Assembly: GCA_003415625.1 (NCBI GenBank)
Contig: PYIU01000002.1
Span: 3,782,001 to 3,846,000 of the forward strand
DNA from: Aquanectria penicillioides
Lineage: Eukaryota; Ascomycota; Sordariomycetes; Hypocreales; Nectriaceae
DNA: 64,000 bases
Direction of reading: 5' to 3'
Shown here: positions 32,781 to 45,200 of the stretch, one piece after another
Layout: every line of letters begins with the position of its first letter
How positions within the stretch are numbered: position 1 is the first letter of the stretch
The notes under the pieces: generated by a model
Seen by the model: the letters and a program-made list of their open reading frames with translations, nothing else
Databases searched by the model: none
Told to the model about the DNA's origin: nothing
Program-made: the position numbers and the translations under genes

Positions 32781-35700
32781 ATGGGCCGTGGTAGGAAGCA
32801 TCTAAGCCAGCGGCGCTCACGTAGTCCAGATATCGATCTGCTCGGGGCAGCCATTGGACTGCCATTCTACCACCACATTAGCAAGAGCTCTGAGCGAAGC
32901 GCACCAAATGTCATACTGGAATATGACTCAGACGAGCATGAGGACCGTGAGGGCAACACCTACGTCCCTGAGGCTAATTCATCAGTCAGTTCCGAGGATG
33001 ATGACGAGCACTCACTAGAAACGATGTCGCGTACCGCCGGATCCCGCCCAAGGCATTCTCCTCATAAGTCTAGACATCGAGGCAGGACTGCTCCTTCAAC
33101 TCCAAAATCATCTCGCCGGAAACACTTGATGCCTTACACTTCACGCAAGAGTGAGCGCAACCGTCGCTCCAAGTCACGCCGACCAGCGATTCCAACGGTG
33201 CCAGTTCATCCTGTTGCTTCCTTTGTACAGCCATCGACACTTTCGACACCAAATATTCCTCTTAATTTGTCTTCTAAACCGATATGTATGAACCAAGCCA
33301 TTCCGTCTTTCACTCAGTCTTCACATTCGCATTTTGCGACATTGCCAGTTCAGCGACAACAACAACCAGTGTACTATCAGACTCAATTTGCTATTATGCC
33401 AACGCCAACAACACCGGCACAGTTACCTCAATATGTGACAACCTCTATCGCCCAACCCATTGTCGTTTACCCTCAGCCGGCAACTCAGCGAGTCCCAGTG
33501 CATGCGCGGGATCACCCTCCTCCCCGTAACATAGACCAGAGCGTTACTTCATCGAATTGGGCCGAAAGCTCCGGACCCTTTGCAAAGGAACTTGAACGCA
33601 TCCAGACAGAAATTGATCAAAAGATGAGCGACCTGGCTCGAAAGCCGAAGAATCCCATCTTACGAGCCAATTTGAGGAAGCTACAGGACCAACTCAATAC
33701 TACCTTGAACTCGGTCATTGCCCAAGAAAAAACCTCAAAGAGCAAGAACTTGACTGAGATTGACGAAAAGATAGAAAAAAACTTCAACAGAAAACCCGCG
33801 GACGACTTGCAAGATAATCTTCAAGATAACCAAGACAAGTTGGATGCCCATCGAGAGGCAAGCTTGGACAGAGTGCCATTTCGTCACATTTGTTCAGGGT
33901 GTGGATGTGTCAGGTCAACACTCTTTCATCAAAACCACCCTCTTGTTCGCCATGGAAAGCGACTTTCGAACTTCTGTGACAGTTGTCGAAAGAGAAAGAT
34001 TTCCAGAGGGGTCGTGGGACGCCAACACTTCTGTTTCAGCTGTGGTTTAGTGAGATCCAAGTACTTCCAACGACAACACCCTACGCTTCCAGGAGATCCC
34101 ATTATCCCAAACCATTGCGGCATGTGTTTGAAAAATGTCAGGGCGAATGAAAGCGTCGCGGAGTTATCTGTTCTAAGCTCGGTAGGTGGTTTCGCCTTCG
34201 AGATCAATATCAATAATAGCTGATTGTTTGCAGGATATTAGGAATGACCACCAATCAGAAGGGCCTCGACCATCCTTCAGGAAGGATGACAGCAATTCTC
34301 TCAGAGTTCACCTCCATCATAACCAGCGAAACCGAGGAGAAGAGGGCAGAGGCCAAAGCCCTCAGACTTCGTGTGATGAAACTGAATTTCGAGAGGGTCG
34401 CGCTCAAAAGCATGCTTTCAACCAGCGCGATCACCAGCCATGCCAAGAAAGGAATTATAGCGAGCTAACACACGTGGAATCAATAATTGATGAGTCCGTA
34501 GGGGATCCTTCTGAGGGTACTACAGAATTGCCATACTGCCCAGCCCGAACTATTGGATCGGCCGAGCGCCGAGCGCAACGAAACCTTTCAAGACATGCTG
34601 GCGGAGAAACTCACAACATCCCGGAAACCAATAGACCTCGAGGCTATCGTACACCCTACGTCGAAGAAGCTACGCCAGTCCCTCAAGTTCAAAGACAAGC
34701 CTACACCCGGAATTTCAGACCGGAGAGTTGTCATCCAAGTGGGTATAAGCCCACGAATAGTGTGGACAAGACCGTCGACTCAGACTTCTCCTCCAGTTCT
34801 CGGAAGAGTTCTCTCAAGTCTTCAGGAAGCAAAACTGTTAGATTCAAAATGTCGGTGGATATAGAACCCCCGTCCTCACTGGAACACAATGAATCGTGTC
34901 CTACCGATACTCGCTTGAAGGGAAAAGGGGGGGCTGAAACGGAGGCCCCGTTGAAGCCTAGACGCTCTCCGCTGCTTTCAAGTCATCCGAAGGGATTTCA
35001 CCCTACGGTTGCCGCTGGTGAAATTGATACCGAAACCGTTCCATTTGGCTGCGATTTCGATGAGAATGCAAAGGTATCTCGCGAAAATATTTTGGAGACA
35101 ACAAGTTCCCGGGGTGACGACTCTCCAAAGTTCTCGCAGGGCGCCTTCAGCAAGACCTTTGAGTCTGGGCCACATGAATGGAAAGGATTCAGCAGCCAAG
35201 AAAGGTTGCGTATGGAGTCCGATACTTCGTATGAGAACTCACCAACGAAGATGAATGCTCATGAAGAGAGCGACGAGAGATATTCTGAAGGCCCAAAGTA
35301 TGAGAAGTCATATCGTACCTCTGGGTTTGGCTCCTTCTTTGATAAGCCTAAACATGGCAAGTCACCAGGTGGCAGCAATCGAACAGGGCCTCTTCGATCA
35401 ACGGCTTCAAGTCCAGATCCCCTGCGATTCAAAGAGCCTGCCAGCGACCATTAGAAAGGGTTCCCTAGCTTCTTCCCGGATCGCAAGGAATCGATTTCTC
35501 CCGGCTCGCCAAGTCTCTTCTCGCGACCACCAGAATCTGGCATGTATACTACATACACTGATTCAGAATATCTGTATGTCGCTGAAGACGATTCCTTCTT
35601 CCCGAGCGAATATGGCCATTCTCAAAGCAACCCATACTACCAGCCCCGCAAACAACGCAGTTCTTGCTTTCCCTCTGACCAGGGCTACGGCCCATCAGAG

Positions 35701-36109
35701 GAACCGGCTTCGGGGTACTGGGGAACGGGAACATCAGAGAAGGTTTGGCAAAGGCCAGATGACTGGATCCCCGAGCCAATTATTGAGGAAGTAAGCTCTA
35801 TTGGCTCTTCATCCTCTGAAGGATGTGCTATGTTCATTGGTATGCTTATATCCACGATGTCAAATCTTCGCCAATGCTAACAAATGGTTTACAGAGTATA
35901 ATATTGTTACAGACTCATCGTCCGAAAGCAACAAGAGCAACGAGTCTGAAATCGAAATAGTGACCTCGGATGACGACTTTGACGAGAACATGATGTCTGA
36001 GGAAGAACTCCATCTGCTAAAACCTGCCCCCACTCTGGAGGAGGAGCGGGACACTGCAACAAAGGGGGAACTTCTCTCACTCACGCCGAATTGGGAGGCA
36101 CGAGGATAG
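32781..36109 (+). CDS. Large disordered protein with two tandem putative zinc modules; in-frame stop
   Basis: Not recognised. Exon 1 is 32781-34181 (467 codons, start MGRGRKHLSQRRSRS). After a 52-nt intron (GTAGGT..GCAG) exon 2 runs 34234-35839, and after a GTATGC..ACAG intron with a GCTAAC branch site exon 3 runs 35895-36109. Residues 1-240 are Ser/Arg- and Pro/Gln-rich; about 260-345 form a charged coil. Two modules follow with identical spacing C-x2-C-x24-C-x2-C (Cys371/374/399/402 and Cys418/421/446/449), each with G-x-V-R-S and His-Pro. The rest is Ser-rich and acidic. The frame of exon 2 is broken by TAG at 35452-35454, yet continues sensibly in the same frame (KGFPSFFPDRKES). This may be a point error, a nonsense mutation, or a missed intron ending at 35468 with a weak donor at 35361 or 35299. 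Confidence 0.7.
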
Positions 36110-36833
36110 AAGCGCCTTTGAAAATATTTGTGATACGCCGAGAAAGCGTCTGTATAACCATTACTTTGGGCTTGGCTGAAGAGCGTTGGATGGACAACAT
36201 GAAGCTTTTGAGTGGATGGGGAACAAATACTAAGGGGGAATGGGAATCACATTCATCAACCTGGCAGCCTCAAATTGCTTCTTGTAGTGGGATCCCTGGG
36301 AATGTACTCAAATATCTTAGCTTCATTGTTCGTTACTGGGACTTGGACTCAAAAGGGAAGTCTGAAGGCTGATGCCTTATAACTCAAGGATGTAGCTAAT
36401 GCTACCACGAAAAGGACCACCATTGATCTAATCACGTCTGTTGATTTTCTACTTTATCTTCATCTTTCCCTCTTTTTTTTTGTAACCGTCCACGTAGTCC
36501 ATATCTTCGCCCCTATGAGAGGAGAGAGTTTAACCATGCATCATGACATCTAGATGCCTTTGGCTTCGCCGCCTGCAAGGCGTGTACTTCCCTCAGCATT
36601 GTTAAGAAGCAACCCACGAGCCATCAATACACTCCCATCTGGCCATCCCATTTGTCCGCGCGCCAACCGATCTTCCCTCCCTTAAAAAAAAAACTTTATG
36701 ACACTCGCTGGAACTTGTCCCATTTCGCCATCAATTTCCCTTACACCCATTGCTTTGCCCCGTTGCCCCAAATGTCAAAGATGTACCCAAAAAATGAAAA
36801 GTGAAAACTAACACAGCTGGCAGGGACGTCAAT
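36110..36833. other. Convergent intergenic region
   Basis: About 720 bases between the stop of the zinc-module gene and the stop of the FHA kinase. It contains T and A homopolymers (near 36473-36482 and 36684-36692) and no supported gene. Confidence 0.45.
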
Positions 36834-39800
36834 CTATCGGCCGCCAAACCCATTTTCTTTATCGGGACTCATCCGTGCCAGTTGCGTTGTGAGTGTTCGA
36901 CCGGCGTATGATGTTGGAGGAGCGCTGGCTGGAGATCCCCTTCGCGAAGACTGCATTGGCCTTGAAAGTAGGTAGTTCAAGGCATCTTGTCTTTTTGTCT
37001 CAAACAAACGACTCCTTTCGCGCTCCCTTTCGACAAAGCGTTTTCGGTCATCAAACTCATCACGGGCCTCATAATACTTCTTCCGCCTTTCAGCTGCTTC
37101 TTTGATTCGCTTTTCTGTTCTTTGGCAGGTAGTGTCAAGCTTTAGGGCCATGTCAGGTTCAGTTATTCCGAGAGCTTTGTTGGTACCGCGGGATCTGGAC
37201 GAGCCACCCCAGAAGCACCGGAAGATTAACTTTGTTTGATTTCCGGGGCCGGGAGTTCCCCAGATGAGGAGCTCATCGCCATTGTATACTGGCGTCCAGT
37301 GAAGAGCCCGACCTGTTGGGGCCCTTGGTTCATACGAGGCAAGTTGATAACCGTTGATTTGTATGCCTAGTGTTGCTTTCGTGGAGATATAGAAGTGGTA
37401 GGAGTTCGGATCATCTGTCGAGTCACCATGCCAAGGAGGAGGTACCTTTGACGGATCCTTGGCAGGATCATATCCCTCCCCGTTTTTCCAGAGCATCACT
37501 TTGAATGCATACTTAGGAACTCGTGATTCGGTCCTCGGTTGAAAAACCTCTGTATTCTCTGGGCCTCGGCCGAAAGAAACGAGAGAGTCTGTTACGGGAA
37601 ACGTGATTCCCGGAAGAGCTGAATCCGGGTGGGATTCAAACATTGCCACTGCTCGCTTATTGTGGGCATCATCTTGTACTGGAACAACAATATGAGCATT
37701 TGGAGCAAGAGTGTCTGGGATGTTTTCGTCGATAGGAGCAGCTGTCGGCGGGAAATATGTGGTATCATCGGTCATGTTTTGGTCCTCTTGGTTCGGGGTT
37801 GCGCGAGACACAGCCTCCTGTCCCCGTAGTTGGCCTTTGGGCTGCGGAGGGAAGTGCTTCATTGCGAGATCCCAAAGAGGCGTCTGCCCTGGAGCGAATT
37901 TCTCAGATCGATCAGTGGCAGCCTGTGCAAACGCCTCATACTGGAGCTGCGTCATCTCCGGGTAGTCGAGGTGCCAGGTTTTGCGGTCTTGCGCCCAGAA
38001 TGATTGTTTATCGTATGGCCTATCAATTTGTCGTCCGGATCCCATTCTCTTGACCTGAGGAATGCGTGCCAGTAGTTTGTATTCTTCGATTAAATCGTTT
38101 GCCATGGTATCCATGTTGCCCTCCGATTTGAGCCTCTTCATGGTAGGCTTTCCGGGAGGCGTGTTTTCGTCAAATTCGTCGCTCGTATCATGCGAGCGGG
38201 GTCTCCGCTTGCTGGTATTGAAATCCGCGGACTGAAATGAATAGGGCGAAGTGCCAAGGTTCTGAACCACAGATTCGTTCCCTCCGAGGCTTTGAGAGGC
38301 GACATCTTCCACCAAACTTTGAAGTTGATCAGCGGATTGGTTTTGGGCAATGGATATGGTCGTCTGCCGAGAAATTGCCCTGCGATGTGCACCCTTGGGT
38401 GTGAGTGAATCGTCAGACTGATAAGCTTCATCCACATCATCACCTAGAATCTCCGTTTCTCCCGCGCTGGGGTTACTGGTCTGGAGATTGAGGAAATCTT
38501 CTGGAATTACCCCAGAGCTACCGATCGCGGAGACGCCAACTTCTCCGAAAAGCCGTGGGGGCTGTGTTGGCTGCCCAAATGTGTTTTCTTTTTCAGATTC
38601 TTCCCCCATAGAGTCACTTACCCGGTCATCTTCATAATGTTGAGGCTGAAATTGGGAAAAGTTGCCGCCCAGGTCATCGTCATCTGTGATTTCGTCAAAG
38701 GACTGAGATGCCTCAATTGTTGAACCCGAAGAACTTAACCACGGGTGACTGGTTAGTTCAGCCACCGTAGCCCTATTCTCCGGGCGCCTCTGAAGCATTC
38801 TGCAGAGAAAGTCAGTCGCCTGCTCTGAGACGCCACATCTTTGAAGAGGGTGAATGTTGAGACGAGTCGTCATGATTTTGTGCAATAACTCCGAGTAGCT
38901 GATCCCGCTCTTAACTGGATAGGGGGGCAATCCTGTCATTGTGTAAAACATGACACCTCCAAGGGACCAAATATCGACGGCGTGATTGTACCTTTGTCCA
39001 GGCACACGCCGTACCTTCTTGCCACGGCTGCGCATCCCGTTATCATCGTACTCGGTATACTCAGTGTATACTTCAGGAGCACAATAGAGCAGAGTTCCAC
39101 AAAAGGTCCTCAGGAAGGTCTGCTCACTGTCGACCATTTTTGACAAACCAAAGTCGGTAAGTTTGACATCGATTGGGTCGAGAGAGTTGATCAGAATGTT
39201 ATCTGGTTTCACATCTCGGTGGGTAATGTTATTGGCATGTAAATATCCCAAGGCGCTGAGAAGTTGTTGTGATATAACCCGAGAGACCCCCTCATTGAGG
39301 ACCCCTTCATCTGAGATGAATTTGCCAAGATCACCACCAGGTACGTACTCCATAATGATGATTAGGAGTCTATCATCCCATTCAAAGTGCTCGATATAAC
39401 GCACAATATTGGGCTACATGCCTTGGTTAGCTTTGGATGGCATAGACCTGAGCGTCAAGCTAGACTTACATGGTGAACTCGTTGCATAATTTTCATCTCA
39501 TTCTCGACTTTCTGATCCAGGACACCGTTTTTAATGAAGCGACGCTTCTCGAGCTCCTTGGCAGCGTATGGCAATCCATCATACTTCGCTGTGACTTTGT
39601 GAACCACGGCGAATGCTCCTTTGCCAATCGTGCTCGTCCTGTTGTATTTCCCCGAACCAGACCATTCCCTTTGTTTTTCGTTCCTTTTTGACGGCGACCG
39701 GGTATGGACTCGAGTCGTTTCGTTCGTTTCTCCTCTTCGTAGTGGTGCTTGTGCAGGTGGCTTGAATAAGTCGACATGGCCACCGGGACCAGCAGTAATG

Positions 39801-40572
39801 GTTTCATTCTGACGTTTCAGTGCATGGCGGGCAAAGAACTCTTGGACTTTGTTGGTATAAGCCTGGTCGTATTCGTCATCTCGGCGAGGAATTCGAACTC
39901 GGAAAGCCAAGTCCTTGGCTTCTTGATGGAGGTAAATACGGATGATTGCGCCGGAACTCAAAACCCATCTCGTGGTCGGAGGATCAGTTCTGCCTTTGGC
40001 GTTAGGATGAGAAGCCAGCAATTGATTATCAACTATGGTGCCGTTGGTGGACTGGTCCTCGACCATGACGGTGCCATATTCGTTGACATAGATGCGGAAG
40101 TGAATGTTGCTGACACGACGAAGGGGGTCGTTGACGAAGACGACGTCGCAACGGGCTGCGTTACGTCCAAAGGCGAATCCCGCGGCCGGGTTCTTGAGCT
40201 GAGTGGACAGTCGAAGAATGATCGCATAGTTGCCGGAGTTTATAGGGTTGGCCTGGAAGCGGCTAGCATAGTCCTCGAGGACATAGTCGGGCTCGACACC
40301 ATCAGCCTCGTCCTTGCCGATGATATGAGGGGAGTCCTCGTTGACGAGCCGCTGGAGCTCCTGGCGGGCGGAGTCGGAATGGGGATAGAGAACGCAGATT
40401 ATGTCGGAGATATCCTCATCGGAGAAGCCAGAGTTCTGCTTCCCGACTCGGCGCGGGTCGAGGACATTCTGGGTCGCTGTTGGGCCATGGTGGTTAGCGG
40501 GGGGGCGGGAAGGCAAGCAGCGGGAGCAGCTGGAGGATAGAGACTACCTTGCGTGGGCTCGTCGCCGTCCAT
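36834..40572 (-). CDS. RAD53: Rad53/Chk2-type checkpoint kinase (FHA, kinase, C-terminal FHA-like)
   Basis: Effector serine/threonine kinase of the DNA-damage and replication checkpoint, acting in the nucleus. Exons on the minus strand: 40572-40548 (25 nt), 40476-39470, 39413-36834; 1203 residues. Residues about 95-205 form an FHA domain (FGRN 111-114, SNIHF 131-135, STNGT 151-155). The kinase domain starts near 288 with GKGAFAVV, Lys315, HRDVKPDN (Asp411), DFG (Asp431) and CAPEVY. A Ser/Thr- and acid-rich middle with several SQ sites follows. Residues about 950-1080 (SFGRGPENTEVF, NGYQLASYEPRAPTGRALHW) look like a second, divergent FHA. A charged coil and a basic tail end the protein. The layout resembles budding-yeast Rad53 more than short Chk2 forms. 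Both introns have good donors and CTAAC branch sites. Confidence 0.92.
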
Positions 40573-42275
40573 TGGGAGCGACCCGAGCAACCAGCGGTGC
40601 GAGGCGATTCCAGGCTGCCGTTCGAGAGGTGATGTTGAGCAGCGGCGGCGGCGATATAGCGGGTCAAGTCCCAGGCGCGGGACTTGAGGACAAGAACGGT
40701 TCGACGTGGGACAGCAGCGCAGGGAGGTCAGGGTGTCTCAGGCGGATCGGATCGAGGCGTGAGCGAAGGCAAGGCAGAAAGGGGAGCTTGAAGTGAGAAC
40801 GTGAAGAAGGGAGGAGGGGGAGGGAGAAAAGAAGGAGAAAAAAAAAAAGAAAGAAAAAAAGAGCCTGGAGACGGGGAGGCAGAGGCAGGGACGTCACTGC
40901 AGGAGTGTGATGTGCGTATGGTTGGTTGGTAATGTATTAGGGATGTGATCTTTTTTGAACGGGAAGACTGGGATTGACGGGAGTTCACTGGAGGGATGGA
41001 AGTCCGCTGATACTACAGTAGTTGTCTGGGTAGCCTAGAACGCGCCGCGAATCGAACATAGCGGGGTCGCCACGGGGGGGTTTGCAGCGGTTTGCAGGGC
41101 CCTCAACCGCTAAATTTACAGAGCTACCCAGATACCAGGCTGCCACCAACCGCTATGGTGAGATGTGGAAATGGCGGGGTGACAAAAGGCAACCCCCCTG
41201 GTAGATGGATGCCTCAGCAACCAAAAAATGCACATGCGAATGCGACGAACCGGCAAACATCAATCAGCATGGTCACGCTGCCTCTCGCCATCCTATCGTT
41301 CCCGATGCCGACCGTGGAAAACGCGGCGCGTGCAAACTGCATATGGGTCGCGCAGTCACGCGGAACCCACAACAGCAACAGCAACAACATGGACGCGCCA
41401 GCCCGACAAAGAGAAGCGCCAGCAAACGCCTGGTCACCAGGCGCCACAGAGCGACAGACAATGATGGCAGAATGGAGACTCGAGGACCTGTGATGCCGTG
41501 TCTTGTCACCGCACGCCCAAGCGCTCCAAGTCACTGGACGACAGCGCCTCTCAGGGGCGCCGTGGTCCCCTGGGCGGACCACAGCCCCACTGGATCCACT
41601 GAACATTTGGATGACCAGGGGGTAATCCAGAGGCTCACAGCGTTGGGAACTTCGGTGGGGGGAAAAGAAACGAAACTTTGAGCCGTGGCCGTTTCGCGTC
41701 CCGTGCCGATGGCAGTTGAACAGATGGAACAGATTGATAAGCGAAAGGCACCTCCAGTACAATGTGATACCAGCAATTTCTTATGTGGCAAGCAGGTTCT
41801 ATAAGTCCCATATCGATGTATTCCATCTCTTACTCACTGCTATATACTCTCATTATGTTAACCTAATTGAAAATGCTGTCAAGATAGGTAGCTCAGGTAG
41901 GTAGGTAGTCAAGTAGGTGCGAATATGTGTAGTCGTCAACATTATCGCACCCCAAATCGAGCATAGCAAATATCAGCAAACTGGCTTAATGATTGACATC
42001 AAGAAAATAAAATAAAAAAGGATCGAATTCAAAAATGCTTTCTATAGTTTTCATGCTCATGTATTGCATCAACAAGCTGAACCCTTCATATGCCTGTTTG
42101 AATATGCAAGTAATGCTCCCGGCCATTGTCAAAAACCATTTGCTTTGCGCATCTTCCTAAACGCCAATGTAGTGTATGCATCCAGTGCCTGCTCCAACAA
42201 TGTTTACATCAACATGCCGCGGAGTCTCTCAAAAGTATTTGTTCCCGTTGTCATCTATTCATTTCTGTGCCCCTC
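40573..42275. other. Intergenic region upstream of the FHA kinase
   Basis: About 1.7 kb between the kinase start (minus strand) and the Caf120 stop. Purine-rich DNA at 40790-40870 is the CT-rich leader of the kinase on its own strand. TAGGTAGGTAG strings lie at 41886-41910. The plus-strand frames from 41092 to 41681 overlap each other and have no motif; not called. Confidence 0.45.
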
Positions 42276-45200
42276 TTAAAACGCTTGGCCCTGATATTGT
42301 GGGTGAACGCTTCGATGGGACGACTGCTGCGGCGTTCCAGGAGTCGGTCCATATTGCCCCTGGGGTGGGGGAACAACAAATCCCCCTTGCGGAGGAGACC
42401 GAAGGGGGCGCGAGAAACTTTGTTGCCCATAGCCCGCTTGTTGTGGTGCTCCATAGGGCATTCCACCAGGTCCGTAGGGTCCTGGAGCGCCCCCTCTACC
42501 CATCGGGCTGTATGCAGGCTGTGGTGACATGCTACGTTCCGCCATCATCTGCTGTTGATACGCCTGCTGCTGAGCCATCATTTGCTGCTGCTGGGCCATT
42601 TGCTGTTGGGCCATTTGCTGCTGGGCCATCATTTGCTGCTGGGCCGCCAGCTGTTGCTGAGCCATTTGCTGCTGGGCCGCTGCCCGTTGTTGCTGGGCCA
42701 CCTGTTGCTGGTAAACCATAGCCTGTTGCTGCTGTTGCTGTTGTTGTTGCTGCTGCTGTTGGCGCTGGTTTATGGCTTGCTGGACAACCTGGCTGCTGAC
42801 TCCCTGCATCATCTGCTGCTTTTCACGCTCTCTCACTTCAATAGCACCCACCAGACCCGGGCCTTGACTATCTCGCTTCGAAGTTCCGGCCATACTGATG
42901 AGGGGAGTGCCAGTCATCCTAGCAACTTGTTCCTGTTCTCGTGCGCTCAGATGCGAAGACACCTGGCCCGAGCTAGAGTAGTTCAGTGCCGCATTGGCCC
43001 CTCGAGAGCCGGGCCGAGACAGCAAGTCCACCGAGCTACCACGAGAGTGCCTCTTTAGCATGTCATACGAACTTCGTCGCTTCACTGACGAGGGTGTCTC
43101 GGATCTTACACCACCCATGATTTGGCCTAGGGTATTAGCTGAGGAGCTGCGAGCGTGCGCGGCCTTCTGCTTTACGTATTCCTCCGCGCTGAGCCCCTGA
43201 GAGCTGGAGCCAGGACTTGGGGCACCGGGTTGCCAAGCCATCAGACGTTTGGTTTCTTCAGATCCGGTCCTTTCATGATGTGCCGGAGATCTGTGAGGCG
43301 GGGGGTAGGTCCCTTCTCCGCAGGCGAGCGGGATCCAGGTGATTGGCCCAATCCAGGTTGCAAAGCATTCGGGGTCTTGCTATGAGCAGGGGAGGTCTGA
43401 GCGTAATTGATGGTCGGTCCAAAGTTGATCTCAGGAATGTCGTAGCCTGGATTTACCGGCATCTCGGGCTCGTCACCACCAACAGTCTTGAGTACGCCAG
43501 CCCGAGGCCGATCAATCGACTTGCTGGTCTCAGTCGACTTGTGGGTGCTCGCGTAGTCAATGGAGGAGGCGTCGTCATAGTGGCTACTTTGGCCGCTCAC
43601 GTGGCTCCCTTGTCGCTGGGGTGGAGGAGGCCGTCTCTCAGAGTTTGGCGTGCCTTGACGAAGAGGGTTACGGTTCTGGCCTTGATCATAGGCATAATGG
43701 TCAATGATCTCGTTGGTGGTGATGACGCTGCTGCTGCCTGAGATGATCGACGCCTTTTGGTTGTCGAAATTAGGCGCTCGTTCGGCAACTGGCTTTCTGT
43801 ACGCCATCTGACCGGGAGGGCCCAGAGGTCCTCCAGGTCCCATAGGTCCCGGAGGCCCCATGGGTCCTGGAGGTCCACGGGGTTGGTTGGGTCGGGAGTT
43901 GTTCCCTGGGGGGCCGTATGGAGGTGGGCCATGGGGAGGGGGACGAGGATCTGAAGGTCTCCGGCCGTCTGGCATCGGTCCGTGAGGAGGTGGACCACGA
44001 CCAGGAGGCGGCCGGGGATCAGATGGCCTTCTATCGGGCATTGGGCCATGCTGAGGTGGACCGTGACCAGGTGGGGCTCGGGGGTCAGACGGCCTTCGGC
44101 CATCAGGCCTCTGGCCGCCAGGCCCCTGATCCGGTCGGTAATTTGGGTTTTGCGGGTGAGGTGAGCGGGGAGGGCCGGGGGGCATCGGTGACCTAGGGCC
44201 ATCTGAGGTTGAAGGTCGAGAATGGGAATTGGTGCTGTTCGCATAGGGGCTAGGAGGGCCATAAGGAGATTGTGCCAAGGGAGATTTAGACCGTTGTTTT
44301 GAGAGGTTCAATGGGGTTGGAAGACCAGTCGATGCGGGGTTCTGGCCGGGCGGGCTTAGAGCTTCACGCGAACGGTTGTCGTTAGCAGATATCCCCAGTT
44401 GGTTGGCGTGTGGAAGTACCGATGGTCTAGATCCTGCGTCCCCCTCTCTCCCAGCTGGAGAGGTTGAATCGTTTGGTCCGGCAATGCCTCCGGCCTTGGC
44501 CAGCTGTGCCAGTGTTGAGCTTGAGAGTCGACTGTTAGCATGGCGAAGCTCGGGAGAGTGGTAAGCGCTTGTAGGTCGGCCCTGAACTTGGGGGGCGTGG
44601 CTCAACGCTGGGGGTTTGGAAACAGGCTCTGGAGTTTGCATCTGTCGCATGCCATCCAGGTCTCTCAGTGGAGGGCCATGGTTGCTGCCTGGGTCGTCAA
44701 AATTGGGGCCCTCATAAGGGGCAGACGGCTCCCTGGAGTATCCTCCAGGAGGCGCGTGGTTGTATTGCGGGGTTCCAGAGTAAGGGCTGCCAGTGCGAGG
44801 GTAGTCGTTGCGCATTATTCCACCATGAGGATCAGAGGCGTTCCGCGCCCGGTTCTCGGAAGCTGCAGGCGAGACCCTGTCTCGCTGGGGTTCTGAGGGT
44901 GCTGAATCCGACCGAGCGGGACCAGTTAGGGAGTGAGATCGCGAAGACCTCACAGAGCCCCTATCGTCGGAAAAGCCAACTTTGGGCTTACCGCCATTTC
45001 CAGCGCCTCCACCAAAGCTCAGTCTCACACTCTTCCGGCTGTTGCTGCGGGATCGAGTAGTTGGGGCATCTTCGACGGCGTTCATTCTCGAACCAGTGGC
45101 ATCCTTGAGTCTCTTTCTCCACTCCCTCTCATTCCAGCCGGAACTACTGTCTTCTAAAATAAGGTTCGAAACATCAAGGTTTTCGAGGTAACCATATCTC

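Noticed and set aside
41030..41090. tRNA-like B-box (GTTCGATTC on the minus strand)
   Set aside because: No pairable T, anticodon or acceptor stems around it.
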